Virus record (IMG/VR): IMGVR_UViG_3300042445_000960
Location: 1-22,607 of that record
Strand: one strand, 5' to 3'
DNA length: 22,607 nucleotides
Source: a virus
Shown: positions 6,732 through 14,768 of the stretch, in pieces
How the letters are laid out: each line of letters starts with the position of its first letter
Numbering within the stretch: position 1 is the stretch's first letter
Made by a program: the position numbers and the translations under genes
Notes under the pieces: generated by a model
Database searches by the model: none
Told to the model about the DNA's origin: nothing
The model's input: only the letters and a program-made list of their open reading frames with translations

Positions 6732-9473
6732 ATGCAAATATATAATGCATTACAATTAAAAAAGGGAGCCAAGTCTGAACATAACAGAATGGGTAGTATT
6801 ACTCAACCCTTACAGTTTTTACCTAAGAAAGATAAAAATGAAGAATGGGCTGCTTGGAATTTAGACTGGTTGGAGTGGAATGGTATTAAACAGATCCGAA
6901 GAAATGCCAGAAGACTAATGAAAAACTATAAGTTAGCTAAAGGTATTATTGATAAGTCTGATTATATAATAGAAGAAGATAATGAATATAGAGATATTGT
7001 AGAAGTACTTACTAGAGAAGACCAGTCTGCACTAGAATTAAAATTCTATCCAATCATACCAAATGTTATTAATGTTTTAGTAGCTGAATTTGCAAAGAGA
7101 TCTACTAAACTTACATACCGTGCTATTGATGATTTCTCATATAATGATATGATGGAACAAAAGAGAAAGATGGTTGAGGATACATTAATGGCAGATGCAC
7201 AAACTAAAATTCTTGCTGCACTTATGGAGCAAGGTTTAGATCCTCAGTCTCAAGAGTTTCAACAGCAAATAAGTCCTGATAGTATTAAGTCTTTGCCAGA
7301 AATAGAAGGTTTCTTTAGAAAAGATTACCGGTCTATGGTAGAGCAATGGGCATCACATCAGCATCAAGTAGACACAGAAAGATTCAGAATGGATGAGCTT
7401 GAAGAAAGAGGATTCAGAGACATGCTCATTACAGATAGAGAATTCTGGCACATGAAAATGATGGAGGATGATTATGAAGTAGAGCTCTGGAATCCACCAG
7501 TATGTTTCTATCATAAATCTCCTGATGCAAGATACCTTTCACAAGGTAACTGGGTAGGTAAAGTTGATATGCTTACTGTTGCAGATGTTATAGATAAATT
7601 TGGATACGTACTTACCGAAGAACAACATGAAGCATTAGAAGCAATCTATCCTATTAGATCTGCTGGTTATGTTGTCGGAGGTTATCAAAATGATGGAACA
7701 TACTATGATGCTACTAAGTCTCATGATTGGAATGTTAATATGCCTTCTCTTGCTTATAGACAGTATACAACAATGATGGCCGGATCAGTATATGATGGCG
7801 GAGATATCATTAACCAAATACTATCTGAAGGAGAAGATTACTTTGATCAAGGTACAGCATACCTAGTAAGAGTAACAACTGCATATTGGAAGTCACAAAG
7901 AAAAGTTGGACACCTTACTAAGATATTAGATACAGGAGAAGTACTTACAGAAATAGTTACTGAAGACTATAAGATTACTGATAAACCAATTTATGATACA
8001 AGACTCTTTAAAAATAAAAACAAAGAGAATCTTTTATTTGGTGAACACATAGACTGGATCTGGATTAATGAAGTTTGGGGTGGAGTAAAAATTGGTCCAA
8101 ACTTACCATCATTCTGGGGTATGAACAACCCAGGTGGTTTTTCTCCAATATATATTGGTATAGATAAAAACCATATAGGACCATTAAAATTTCAGTTTAA
8201 AGGAGACTCAAGTTTATATGGATGCAAGCTTCCTGTAGAAGGAGCTGTGTTCTCTGATAGAAATACTAAGTCAACAGCTCTGATTGATCTAATGAAACCA
8301 TACCAGATTGGATACAACATTGTAAACAATCAGATAGCAGATATTTTAGTAGATGAACTTGGTACTGTTATCATGCTTGATCAAAATTCATTACCAAGAC
8401 ATTCTTTGGGAGAAGATTGGGGTAAAGGTAATTATGCTAAAGCATACGTAGCAATGAAGAACTTTCAGATTCTTCCATTAGACACATCTATTACTAATAC
8501 TGAGAATGCATTAAATTTTAATCATTTCCAGAAACTTGATCTAGAACAGACCAATAGATTGATGTCAAGGATTAACCTGGCTAATTACTTTAAGCAACAA
8601 GCATATGAAGTAATTGGTGTTAATCCACAAAGAATGGGTCAACAGATTTCTCAACAAACCGCTACCGGTGTTGAACAAGCTGTTAATGCTTCTTATGCAC
8701 AAACAGAGATGTACTTTATACAACACTGTGATTATCTAATGCCTAGAGTGCATCAGATGCGTACTGACTTATCACAGTTCTATCATTCTACTAAACCATC
8801 TGCAAGATTAAGTTATATGACTTCTGCAGATGAGAAAGTAAACTTTGAGATAAATGGTACTGATCTTTTGCTAAGAGACTTAAATATATTCTGCACTACT
8901 ACAGCTAATCATAGAGCTGTATTAGAACAATTAAAGTCTATGGCTATTCAGAATAACACTACTGGTGCATCTATCTATGATCTTGGTAAACTTATTCAGT
9001 CAGATTCATTAGCACAGCTTAATGATGTACTTAAAGACGCAGAACAAAAACAACAACAGCAGAAGCAACAAGAAATGCAACAAGCTCAGCAAATGCAGCA
9101 AGAACAACTTGCATCTCAAGAAAAACAAAAAGAGATGGATATTCAGGCTGCAGCAGATAGAGATGATAAGATGATTCAGAAAGATATAACCGTAGCTGAA
9201 ATTAGAGCTGCAGGTTATGGAGCTACAGCTGATGTTAATCAAAATCAGATGTCTGACTATGCTGATGCTATGAAAGACATAAGAGAAACTGAACAGTATC
9301 AAGAGCAAACTAATCTTCAGAGAGAGAAGGAAGTTAACCGGATGAATGCTGAATCTCAGAAAACTCAAATAGAGCGTGAAAAGATAGCAGCACAAAGAGA
9401 AATTGCAAATAAACAATTACAAATTGCACAAGAAAATAAAAACAGATTTGATAAAAAATCAGATAATGAATAG
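6732..9473 (+). CDS. Portal protein
   Basis: A 913-residue protein directly after TerL, within the size range of crAss-like portals. The centre resembles portal proteins: a stretch with DLMKPYQIGYNIVNNQIAD, then a helix leading to VNPQRMG and QQTATG at 641-646, and long helices after it (EMYFIQHCDYLMPRVHQM), as in portal stem and crown regions. From about residue 765 to the end it is a Gln/Glu/Lys-rich coiled coil that includes a glutamine run (QKQQQQKQQEMQQAQQMQQ). It forms the dodecameric ring at one capsid vertex through which DNA enters and leaves. The long coiled coil may form an internal barrel. The gene ends with TAG, and a promoter-like gap follows. Confidence 0.9.
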   Translation: MQIYNALQLKKGAKSEHNRMGSITQPLQFLPKKDKNEEWAAWNLDWLEWNGIKQIRRNARRLMKNYKLAKGIIDKSDYIIEEDNEYRDIVEVLTREDQSALELKFYPIIPNVINVLVAEFAKRSTKLTYRAIDDFSYNDMMEQKRKMVEDTLMADAQTKILAALMEQGLDPQSQEFQQQISPDSIKSLPEIEGFFRKDYRSMVEQWASHQHQVDTERFRMDELEERGFRDMLITDREFWHMKMMEDDYEVELWNPPVCFYHKSPDARYLSQGNWVGKVDMLTVADVIDKFGYVLTEEQHEALEAIYPIRSAGYVVGGYQNDGTYYDATKSHDWNVNMPSLAYRQYTTMMAGSVYDGGDIINQILSEGEDYFDQGTAYLVRVTTAYWKSQRKVGHLTKILDTGEVLTEIVTEDYKITDKPIYDTRLFKNKNKENLLFGEHIDWIWINEVWGGVKIGPNLPSFWGMNNPGGFSPIYIGIDKNHIGPLKFQFKGDSSLYGCKLPVEGAVFSDRNTKSTALIDLMKPYQIGYNIVNNQIADILVDELGTVIMLDQNSLPRHSLGEDWGKGNYAKAYVAMKNFQILPLDTSITNTENALNFNHFQKLDLEQTNRLMSRINLANYFKQQAYEVIGVNPQRMGQQISQQTATGVEQAVNASYAQTEMYFIQHCDYLMPRVHQMRTDLSQFYHSTKPSARLSYMTSADEKVNFEINGTDLLLRDLNIFCTTTANHRAVLEQLKSMAIQNNTTGASIYDLGKLIQSDSLAQLNDVLKDAEQKQQQQKQQEMQQAQQMQQEQLASQEKQKEMDIQAAADRDDKMIQKDITVAEIRAAGYGATADVNQNQMSDYADAMKDIRETEQYQEQTNLQREKEVNRMNAESQKTQIEREKIAAQREIANKQLQIAQENKNRFDKKSDNE

Positions 9474-9533
9474 CTAGTAGCTATATATTGCAAAAAATTA
9501 TCAAAGGGGTAATAAATTTTTCAAGTTTAATTT

Positions 9534-9541
9534 GTATATTA
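9534..9541 (+). promoter_or_regulatory. Candidate promoter box GTATATTA before the scaffold and capsid genes
   Basis: Lies 31 bases before the ATG at 9565 in a 91-base gap that otherwise holds only AT-rich sequence. It shares the GTATATT core and spacing with the boxes at 1842 and 18880. No independent -33 element is clear. A start of transcription here would drive scaffold and capsid synthesis as far as the terminator at 12539. Confidence 0.35.
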
Positions 9542-9555
9542 TATTGTAAACAAAA

Positions 9556-9564
9556 ACCAACAAA
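9556..9564 (+). promoter_or_regulatory. ACCAACAAA translation leader
   Basis: The nonamer ACCAACAAA abuts the ATG at 9565, and no Shine-Dalgarno box is present. The identical nonamer precedes the genes at 12574 (twice) and 21230, and related A/C-rich leaders precede 10874 and 18907. In Bacteroidota, A-rich unstructured leaders promote translation, so this is probably an efficient initiation signal for virion genes. Confidence 0.5.
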
Positions 9565-10845
9565 ATGGAAGATTTAAACAAAAAACTTGATGATCAAGTT
9601 CAAGACTCTACTGTTGTAGATCAGATTGACATCAATTTGGATGAAGTCTTTGGAATGCCAGGTGCAGAAAATGTAATGCTTCCTGACTCAGGCAAAGAAG
9701 AAGAAAAACCAAAATCTGTTTTTTCATCGGAGAATTCAGATTACACGTTCCTTGACAAGTCAGATGTTACTGCTGAAACTAAAGCAGAAACAGCTGAAAA
9801 GAAAGCAGAAGTTGAAGAGACTATTAGTGAACTAAATGAACTAATTTCTCAGGAAGAAGATGCAGGTAATAAAGGTAGACCTAAAGTAGATAAGTCAGGT
9901 CTTTTAGAACTAGCTCAGAAAATGATAGAAGATGGAGCTTTATTTCCATTTGATGATGACAAAGATCTAGAAGAATATACTACTAAAGACTTTAGAGAAC
10001 TATTTGAAGCTAACTTTAATCAGAAAGAAGCTGAGATTAGAGAAAACACACCAAGAGAATTCTTCCAAGCTCTTCCAGAAGAACTTCAAATTGCAGCTAA
10101 ATATGTTGCAGATGGAGGTCAAGATCTAAAAGGTTTATTTAGAACCTTAGCTCATGTAGAAGAAATGAGAGACTTAGATCCTTCTAATGAAAGAGATCAA
10201 GAAGAAATTGTAAGACAGTATCTATATGCTACAGGTTTTGCAGATGGTAATCCTGAAGAAATTGAGTCTGAGATCCAAGACTGGGCTGACATGGACAAGA
10301 TAGCTCAGAAAGCAAATCAGTTTAAACCTAAGCTAGATAAAATGCAAGAAGAGATTGTTGCAAGACAACTAGCAGAGCAAGAGTATAAGAGACAACAACA
10401 AGCAGAACAAGCTAGAGCATACCAAGATAATGTATACAGTACATTAGCTCAAGGAGAACTAGGTGGTGTTAAGCTTGATAAGAAGACACAAGGTTTACTT
10501 TTCTCAGGTTTAGTTCAACCTAACTATCCTTCAATTTCTGGTAAGCAAACAAATTTGCTTGGACACTTACTTGAGAAGTATCAGTTTGTAGAACCAAGAC
10601 ATGATTTGATTGCAGAAGCTTTATGGTTACTTGCAGATCCAGATGGATATAAAGGTAAGGTAAGAGAGCAAGGCTCAAAACAAACTGTAGAAAAAACAGT
10701 GAGACAACTTAAGACAGAAGAAAGTAGAAAACTAGCTTCATCTGGTACAGGTGTTTATAAAGAAGAAGAACCACAAAGAAAACCAGCAAGTAGTAAACAA
10801 CAAAGAACTATACCTAGAGCAGGTAATATGTTCAAAAGATTTTAA
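9565..10845 (+). CDS. Acidic protein upstream of the capsid gene, probable scaffold or head-assembly protein
   Basis: A 426-residue, strongly acidic, mostly helical protein. The N-terminal part (about 1-110) is low in complexity and rich in Asp, Glu, Lys and Ser. Predicted helices fill the middle, with a Gln/Arg/Glu-rich coiled-coil-like segment near 250-285. The C-terminus is Lys/Arg/Gln-rich and ends RAGNMFKRF. An acidic helical protein with a basic C-terminal end between portal and major capsid gene is the usual profile and position of a phage scaffold, which templates the prohead and is then removed. No protease domain or active site is seen in it. The gene has an ACCAACAAA leader. The scaffold role is inferred from position and composition. 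Confidence 0.75.
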   Translation: MEDLNKKLDDQVQDSTVVDQIDINLDEVFGMPGAENVMLPDSGKEEEKPKSVFSSENSDYTFLDKSDVTAETKAETAEKKAEVEETISELNELISQEEDAGNKGRPKVDKSGLLELAQKMIEDGALFPFDDDKDLEEYTTKDFRELFEANFNQKEAEIRENTPREFFQALPEELQIAAKYVADGGQDLKGLFRTLAHVEEMRDLDPSNERDQEEIVRQYLYATGFADGNPEEIESEIQDWADMDKIAQKANQFKPKLDKMQEEIVARQLAEQEYKRQQQAEQARAYQDNVYSTLAQGELGGVKLDKKTQGLLFSGLVQPNYPSISGKQTNLLGHLLEKYQFVEPRHDLIAEALWLLADPDGYKGKVREQGSKQTVEKTVRQLKTEESRKLASSGTGVYKEEEPQRKPASSKQQRTIPRAGNMFKRF

Positions 10846-10873
10846 TTAGTAACAAATAAACAAACAAATAAAA

Positions 10874-12493
10874 ATGGCAACTCCAGTTTTAAACAATGGT
10901 ATCTTTCTACGGGATACAGCCTATGCGGCAAGTTCACACGTAGATTCATACCACTTGGTTAACATGTTGAAGGATGCAGAACCAATGGACTTAGGTCCAG
11001 TAGACCTATGGGCTATGGCTCAGAAGGTGGAAATGCCTCTTTACCAAATGTCTAGCTTTGGTGGTAAGAATGTAATTATGGTAGATAATGCTCGTGGTGA
11101 GTATAAGTGGCAGACTCCAGTATCAGTGGATCTTCCTTATATCATTGAAGACATTGAACCAGACAACAGTTTTAAAGGTGTAGATGGTACTACATTCCGT
11201 ATCAAACTTAGCAGAAGAGAATTTGGACATGGTGATATCATCACATATGACAAATACAACGGAGCTGAGATGTACATTGTACCAACTGAAGACATCTTAC
11301 CTGTAGGTGATGGATTTATCTATACAGTACAACTTGTAGATAATGACAACAACCGTTTCTTAGATAACAGATACCTTTCTAACGGTACTAAAGTATTCCG
11401 TAAAGGTTCTGCTAGAGGAGAATATGGTGAGAGATTTTCTGACATCCAAACAAGAACTGGTTTCCGTGAATTCTACAACTTTGTAGGAGGTGCTGAAGCT
11501 CACGTACATTATTCTATTTCTAGCCGTGCAGATCTTATGATCAAAGGTGGTATGAATGCAGATGGTACAGTTCCTGTAACTGAGATCTGGAGAAACTTTG
11601 GAGCTACTAATGATCCTTCTATCACATCTTTAGAAGATATGGTAAAAGTTCTTGGTAAAGACAAAGTAAAGAAAGCTTTTGATAACGGAGACTTGTCAAG
11701 AACATTCTTGACTACTATGGAAGCTGCTCACCTTTCTAAAATTGCTACTGACATTGAGACTTACTTAATGTGGGGACAAGGAGGTAGAGTTAAGCAAGAT
11801 GGTCCAGATGATATCAGATTATCAGTAGGTCTTTGGAAACAGTTGGACAACTCATTTAAAAGAGTATACAACAAGAACAACTTTACATTAGATTTATTCC
11901 GTGGAGAAATCTACAACTTCTTCAATGGTAAGGTTGAGTTCCAAGGTCCAGATCCAAAAAGATCTCTAGTAGTTCAGACTGGTATGGGTGGTATGAGAAT
12001 GGTTAATGAAGCTATCAAAAGAGAAGCAGTATCTTCTGGTCTTTTGATCCAAGCTGCTGACATTGGTGCTATCACTGGTAAAGGTATGGATTTGAACTTT
12101 GGATTTGCATATACTTCATATGTAATTCCATTCTTGGCAAATGTTAAGTTTGTTCTTAACCCAGCATTTGACAATGTTCATACTAATGACATTGAGAATC
12201 CAATCATTGATGGTTTCCCATTATCTTCTTACTCATTCATTATCTTTGATATCACAGATAATACTAATGATAACATCTTCTTATTAAAGTTATCTTGGGA
12301 TAACCAACTTAAGTGGTGGTATCAGAATGGTACTATGGATTATATGGGTAGAACTCAAGGTTTCCAGTCTTCTGGACAATTCAATGGATACCGTGTAATG
12401 ATGTCTCAAACAATGCCAGCTATCTGGGTTAAGGATCCTACTAAGGTTCTTAAGATTGTTATGAGAAACCCAATTACAGGTGGATCATTCTAA
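10874..12493 (+). CDS. Major capsid protein (probable, HK97-fold type)
   Basis: A 539-residue protein with no signal peptide, membrane segment or Lys-rich tail. It is mixed alpha/beta with many Gly, Asn, Asp and aromatic residues. It follows TerL, portal and scaffold in the usual order, has an A-rich leader (AACAAATAAACAAACAAATAAAA), and is followed 13 bases later by a strong terminator, as expected for the most abundant virion protein. The N-terminus (MATPVLNNGIFLRDTAYAA) and the section around GMGGMRMVNEAIKRE are distinctive. A long C-terminal domain has repeated aromatic strands (LKWWYQNGTMDYMGRTQGF). It is expected to form the icosahedral shell. I identify it mainly by synteny and size, since the fold cannot be shown without comparison. 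Confidence 0.85.
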   Translation: MATPVLNNGIFLRDTAYAASSHVDSYHLVNMLKDAEPMDLGPVDLWAMAQKVEMPLYQMSSFGGKNVIMVDNARGEYKWQTPVSVDLPYIIEDIEPDNSFKGVDGTTFRIKLSRREFGHGDIITYDKYNGAEMYIVPTEDILPVGDGFIYTVQLVDNDNNRFLDNRYLSNGTKVFRKGSARGEYGERFSDIQTRTGFREFYNFVGGAEAHVHYSISSRADLMIKGGMNADGTVPVTEIWRNFGATNDPSITSLEDMVKVLGKDKVKKAFDNGDLSRTFLTTMEAAHLSKIATDIETYLMWGQGGRVKQDGPDDIRLSVGLWKQLDNSFKRVYNKNNFTLDLFRGEIYNFFNGKVEFQGPDPKRSLVVQTGMGGMRMVNEAIKREAVSSGLLIQAADIGAITGKGMDLNFGFAYTSYVIPFLANVKFVLNPAFDNVHTNDIENPIIDGFPLSSYSFIIFDITDNTNDNIFLLKLSWDNQLKWWYQNGTMDYMGRTQGFQSSGQFNGYRVMMSQTMPAIWVKDPTKVLKIVMRNPITGGSF

Positions 12494-12505
12494 TATATAA
12501 AAGAG

Positions 12506-12539
12506 CAGAGAGTGTCATTAGTGATACTCTCTGTTTTTT
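12506..12539 (+). terminator. Intrinsic terminator after the capsid gene
   Basis: CAGAGAGTGTC (12506-12516) pairs with GATACTCTCTG (12523-12533) across a six-base loop, with one G-T wobble. Six T residues follow (12534-12539). It starts 13 bases after the capsid stop and probably sets a high capsid-to-downstream transcript ratio. Confidence 0.88.
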
Positions 12540-12545
12540 ATTTTA

Positions 12546-12572
12546 ACCAACAAAAAAATAAAAACCAACAAA
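12546..12572 (+). promoter_or_regulatory. Tandem ACCAACAAA leader
   Basis: Two exact copies of ACCAACAAA start at 12546 and 12564, 18 bases apart, between the capsid terminator and the ATG at 12574. The second copy ends one base before the ATG. No convincing promoter box fits in the rest of the 80-base gap, so the gene may rely on readthrough of the terminator combined with strong initiation. Confidence 0.45.
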
Positions 12573-12573
12573 C

Positions 12574-13590
12574 ATGGAAAATTTCACAATGGTAGAAACC
12601 GGTAAAGGTAGTGTAAGAAAAACTGCAATTGCTATCAGACCGTTCTTTGACAGTGCATCTTCTAACATGGGATTAGAAGAATATGGTATGACTCTATTTG
12701 ATGGAGTTACACATACTGAGCAATTAGCTTGCTTAGAAAATAATGGTGTAGTAAGATATTTAACTGGGTTAAATGAATTTGCACCAGAAATTAAATTACT
12801 TGCTTCAGAGTTAAAAGAAGCTAAAGTAAAACAAATTAGAGAAGCTATAGTAGAGTTAGAAAAAGAACTTGCAGCTAATGTAATTGATCCTGAAGATAAA
12901 GACTTTTGGAATAAAGTAACATTACTAAGTCCAAGTAATGCTGACTTTTGGAATAAGATTACATTATCATGCGGTAATGAACCATTATATCTAAATACTA
13001 ATGACCCATATGATAGAATTAAACTTCATGCTATTGAAGCCGGAGGGTTTTCTATTGTAGCAAAAAGTTATGATGATGCTAGATCTAAATCAGTTCCACC
13101 AAAGTTTTATCTTGATAAAGAAGAAGAAACAGTAATGGTAAGAACTGAATACAAAAAGCTGCGTAACAAAGCACTTTCTGAGCTTCAGAAATTATTTGAT
13201 AAAAACAGTGTTAAGTTATTCTACATTGCAAAAGTTGTAGATAATGATAGCACACAATATAGAAAATCAACACCGAATGATATTATCTATGAGAACATGG
13301 ATATATATATTAACGGTGATGGTGCAGAAACTAATAAAGAAAGAGCTGCAAAATCTTTTATGGAAGCTGCAAACTTAGATATGGAAACATTAAAAATTAA
13401 AGCAATTGTTAGAGATTCCGTATTTTTTAAGTATATTATTAATAAGGCAGATGGATATATATACCATACTAAGTTAAATGCTTTACTTGGTAGAAACGTA
13501 TCTGATGTTATTGAGCATTTAAAAAATCCTTTAAATGAGGATATACTTAAGGATCTTAACAGTGCCTGTGAAAAGTATTGGAATTCTTAA
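12574..13590 (+). CDS. Unknown protein after the capsid gene, probable virion component
   Basis: A 338-residue soluble protein with no recognised family. Residues about 80-108 form a charged helix (ELKEAKVKQIREAIVELEKEL). Directly after it comes a 14-residue-period internal repeat, DFWNKVTL then DFWNKITL, at residues 110-131. The rest is mixed alpha/beta with many Lys and Asp. Its double ACCAACAAA leader and position directly after the capsid terminator point to abundant synthesis with the virion proteins, perhaps a head decoration, auxiliary or completion protein. No catalytic motif is visible. The function is inferred from context only. Confidence 0.75.
   Translation: MENFTMVETGKGSVRKTAIAIRPFFDSASSNMGLEEYGMTLFDGVTHTEQLACLENNGVVRYLTGLNEFAPEIKLLASELKEAKVKQIREAIVELEKELAANVIDPEDKDFWNKVTLLSPSNADFWNKITLSCGNEPLYLNTNDPYDRIKLHAIEAGGFSIVAKSYDDARSKSVPPKFYLDKEEETVMVRTEYKKLRNKALSELQKLFDKNSVKLFYIAKVVDNDSTQYRKSTPNDIIYENMDIYINGDGAETNKERAAKSFMEAANLDMETLKIKAIVRDSVFFKYIINKADGYIYHTKLNALLGRNVSDVIEHLKNPLNEDILKDLNSACEKYWNS
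12901..12966 (+). repeat. In-frame tandem duplication within the post-capsid gene
   Basis: A 24-base unit at 12901-12924 recurs at 12943-12966 with 21 of 24 bases identical and an offset of 42 bases. It encodes DFWNKVTL and DFWNKITL, separated by LSPSNA. The differences fall mainly in codons that keep the residue or change Val to Ile, so both copies seem to be maintained as protein. Confidence 0.75.
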
Positions 13591-13601
13591 TAAATTATAA
13601 A

Positions 13602-14054
13602 ATGAAAAAGTATAAAGATGGTGGTACACCAAAAAAAGCAAGATTAGAAGGTAGAGCAGCTAAAAAAATGGGCAAAGCTCAAAGAACTTACAAAGAAGCA
13701 GAAGCTACTTTATCTGAAGCTAAATCTTCTGGTATGAAGATGGACTATGCTGATGCAGAACAATTGTTTAATAGATCTGCTAGACAAGGTGATAGAGCTA
13801 AAAAATTAAAAGCTAAAGCTGCCATGATGAAAACTGGTGGAATGGTTAATGCTAATTCTAAAGTTAGCAAACAAACTGTTCCTGGATCTAAAGGTGTTAA
13901 GTCAGGAGTTAATCCTAAAGCTGCTGCATCTAAAGTAGCTAAAGGTAGAGTTGGTGGAACAAGTGCTGCTCCTAAGACTGCAACACCTAAAGCTATGTAT
14001 GGTATGACAATGAAGCCTACTATGAAAAGAGGTGGGTCAATGAAGAAAAAATAA
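13602..14054 (+). CDS. Lys/Gly-rich small virion-region protein with K-x-G-G motifs
   Basis: A 150-residue, very basic protein (about 38 Lys/Arg against about 9 Asp/Glu). I chose ATG 13602, which follows the previous stop by 11 bases, over an in-frame TTG at 13578 that would overlap the upstream gene. It has YKDGG at the N-terminus, a helical AEAEATLSEAK-type middle, MKTGGMV in the centre, an Ala/Lys/Gly/Pro-rich tail, and MKRGGSMKKK at the C-terminus. These K-x-G-G elements recur in the genes at 14397, 15927, 16535, 16906 and 17093. The composition resembles histone-H1-like or internal head proteins that coat DNA. No known family is recognised. Confidence 0.75.
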   Translation: MKKYKDGGTPKKARLEGRAAKKMGKAQRTYKEAEATLSEAKSSGMKMDYADAEQLFNRSARQGDRAKKLKAKAAMMKTGGMVNANSKVSKQTVPGSKGVKSGVNPKAAASKVAKGRVGGTSAAPKTATPKAMYGMTMKPTMKRGGSMKKK

Positions 14055-14055
14055 G

Positions 14056-14394
14056 ATGCCTAAAGATTCATGCTACCATAGTGTAAAAGCACGTTATGCT
14101 GTATTTCCTTCTGCTAGAGCTTCTCAAGCTATTGCAAAATGCCGTAAAGGTAAAGGGCAAGTGAGAAAGACTGAGAAAGGTACAGAGCTTAAAAGATGGC
14201 AAGCAGAAAAATGGCAAGATACAAAATCTGGAAAAGCTTGTGGAGCCGGTGGTAAAAATGAATACTGCCGGCCTACCAAGAGAGTTTCTAGTAAAACACC
14301 TAAAACTAAATATGAATTGACTCCTTCTAAACTATCTGCTAAGAAAGCTGAAAAGTCTAGAGTAGGTATGGGAAGAAGAGTTAAAAAAGTATAG
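14056..14394 (+). CDS. Basic protein resembling DUF5872
   Basis: A 112-residue basic protein starting one base after the previous stop. It begins MPKDSCYHSVKARYAVFPSARAS and continues with IAKCRKGKG, then EKWQDTKSGKACG at about 51-63 and YCRPTKRVSSKTPKT at 70-84. From memory this matches the DUF5872-type domain shared by phages and some large eukaryotic viruses: YHKVKARY-like start, CRK, WxD...CG and YCRPxxRVSxKTP. Cysteines at 6, 29, 62 and 71 with H8 could bind zinc. The C-terminal tail is Lys/Ser-rich. The biochemical role of the family is unknown. Its place among the small basic proteins suggests a virion or DNA-bound protein. Confidence 0.78.
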   Translation: MPKDSCYHSVKARYAVFPSARASQAIAKCRKGKGQVRKTEKGTELKRWQAEKWQDTKSGKACGAGGKNEYCRPTKRVSSKTPKTKYELTPSKLSAKKAEKSRVGMGRRVKKV

Positions 14395-14396
14395 TC

Positions 14397-14750
14397 ATGG
14401 CAAAGACCAGAGCACAACAAGCAGCAATAGCTATCTCTATGAAGAAAGCTGGTAAGAAACCTAAGATGAAATCTGGTGGTTCTACTCCTGCTTGGACTAG
14501 AAAAGAAGGCAAGAATCCAGAAGGGGGTCTTAATGCTAAAGGTGTAGCAAGTTATAGAGCAGCTAATCCAGGTTCTAAACTTAAGACAGCTGTAACTACT
14601 AAACCTTCTAAGCTTAAAGCTGGAAGTAAAGATGCTAAGAGACGTAAGAGTTTCTGTGCTAGATCTGCAGGGCAAATGGCTAATTTTCCAAAAGCAGCTA
14701 AAGATCCAAATAGTAGATTAAGACTTGCAAGAAAAAAATGGAATTGCTGA
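14397..14750 (+). CDS. Basic protein resembling DUF6321
   Basis: A 117-residue basic protein starting in a TAGTCATG junction. The body matches, from memory, the DUF6321 pattern: WTRKEGKNPEGGLNAKG at about 33-49, SYRAANPGSKLK, KRRKSFCARSAGQM at about 81-94, and the ending DPNSR...KKWNC. The N-terminus carries MKKAGKKPKMKSGGS, a K-x-G-G element shared with its neighbours. The family is widespread in environmental phages and has no assigned function. Conserved Cys87 and the terminal Cys117 may bind metal. The last 15 residues are partly copied by the microgene at 15821, on the other side of the fibre gene. Confidence 0.8.
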   Translation: MAKTRAQQAAIAISMKKAGKKPKMKSGGSTPAWTRKEGKNPEGGLNAKGVASYRAANPGSKLKTAVTTKPSKLKAGSKDAKRRKSFCARSAGQMANFPKAAKDPNSRLRLARKKWNC

Positions 14751-14752
14751 TT

Positions 14753-14768
14753 TAATTATATATAATTA
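14753..14768. repeat. Perfect 16-base AT palindrome touching the start codon of the fibre gene
   Basis: TAATTATA at 14753-14760 is the exact reverse complement of TATAATTA at 14761-14768. The last base is the A of the ATG. It includes TATAAT. It fills the whole gap between the DUF6321-like gene and the beta-helix gene. It may be chance in AT-rich DNA, a weak hairpin that limits initiation, or part of a promoter. Confidence 0.5.

Noticed and set aside
9009-9416. 135-codon minus-strand frame inside the portal gene
   Set aside because: It is antisense to the Gln/Lys-rich coiled coil. The Leu/Phe/Ser-rich product is what the complement of such codons gives, and no leader or neighbour supports it.
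9474-9530. Terminator after the portal gene (TAGCT-AGT-AGCTA and AAAAATT...AATTTTT)
   Set aside because: The stems are short or interrupted and GC-poor and are not followed by a clean T-run. Readthrough from portal to scaffold is likely.
13578-13601. TTG start giving eight extra residues to the Lys/Gly-rich protein
   Set aside because: It would overlap the preceding gene with a rare start codon, whereas ATG 13602 gives the MKK-type start seen in the neighbouring proteins.
14124-14675. 183-codon minus-strand frame over the DUF5872- and DUF6321-like genes
   Set aside because: The plus-strand genes have recognisable conserved patterns. The minus product is a Ser/Phe/Cys-rich shadow, and no other gene in the window is on the minus strand.
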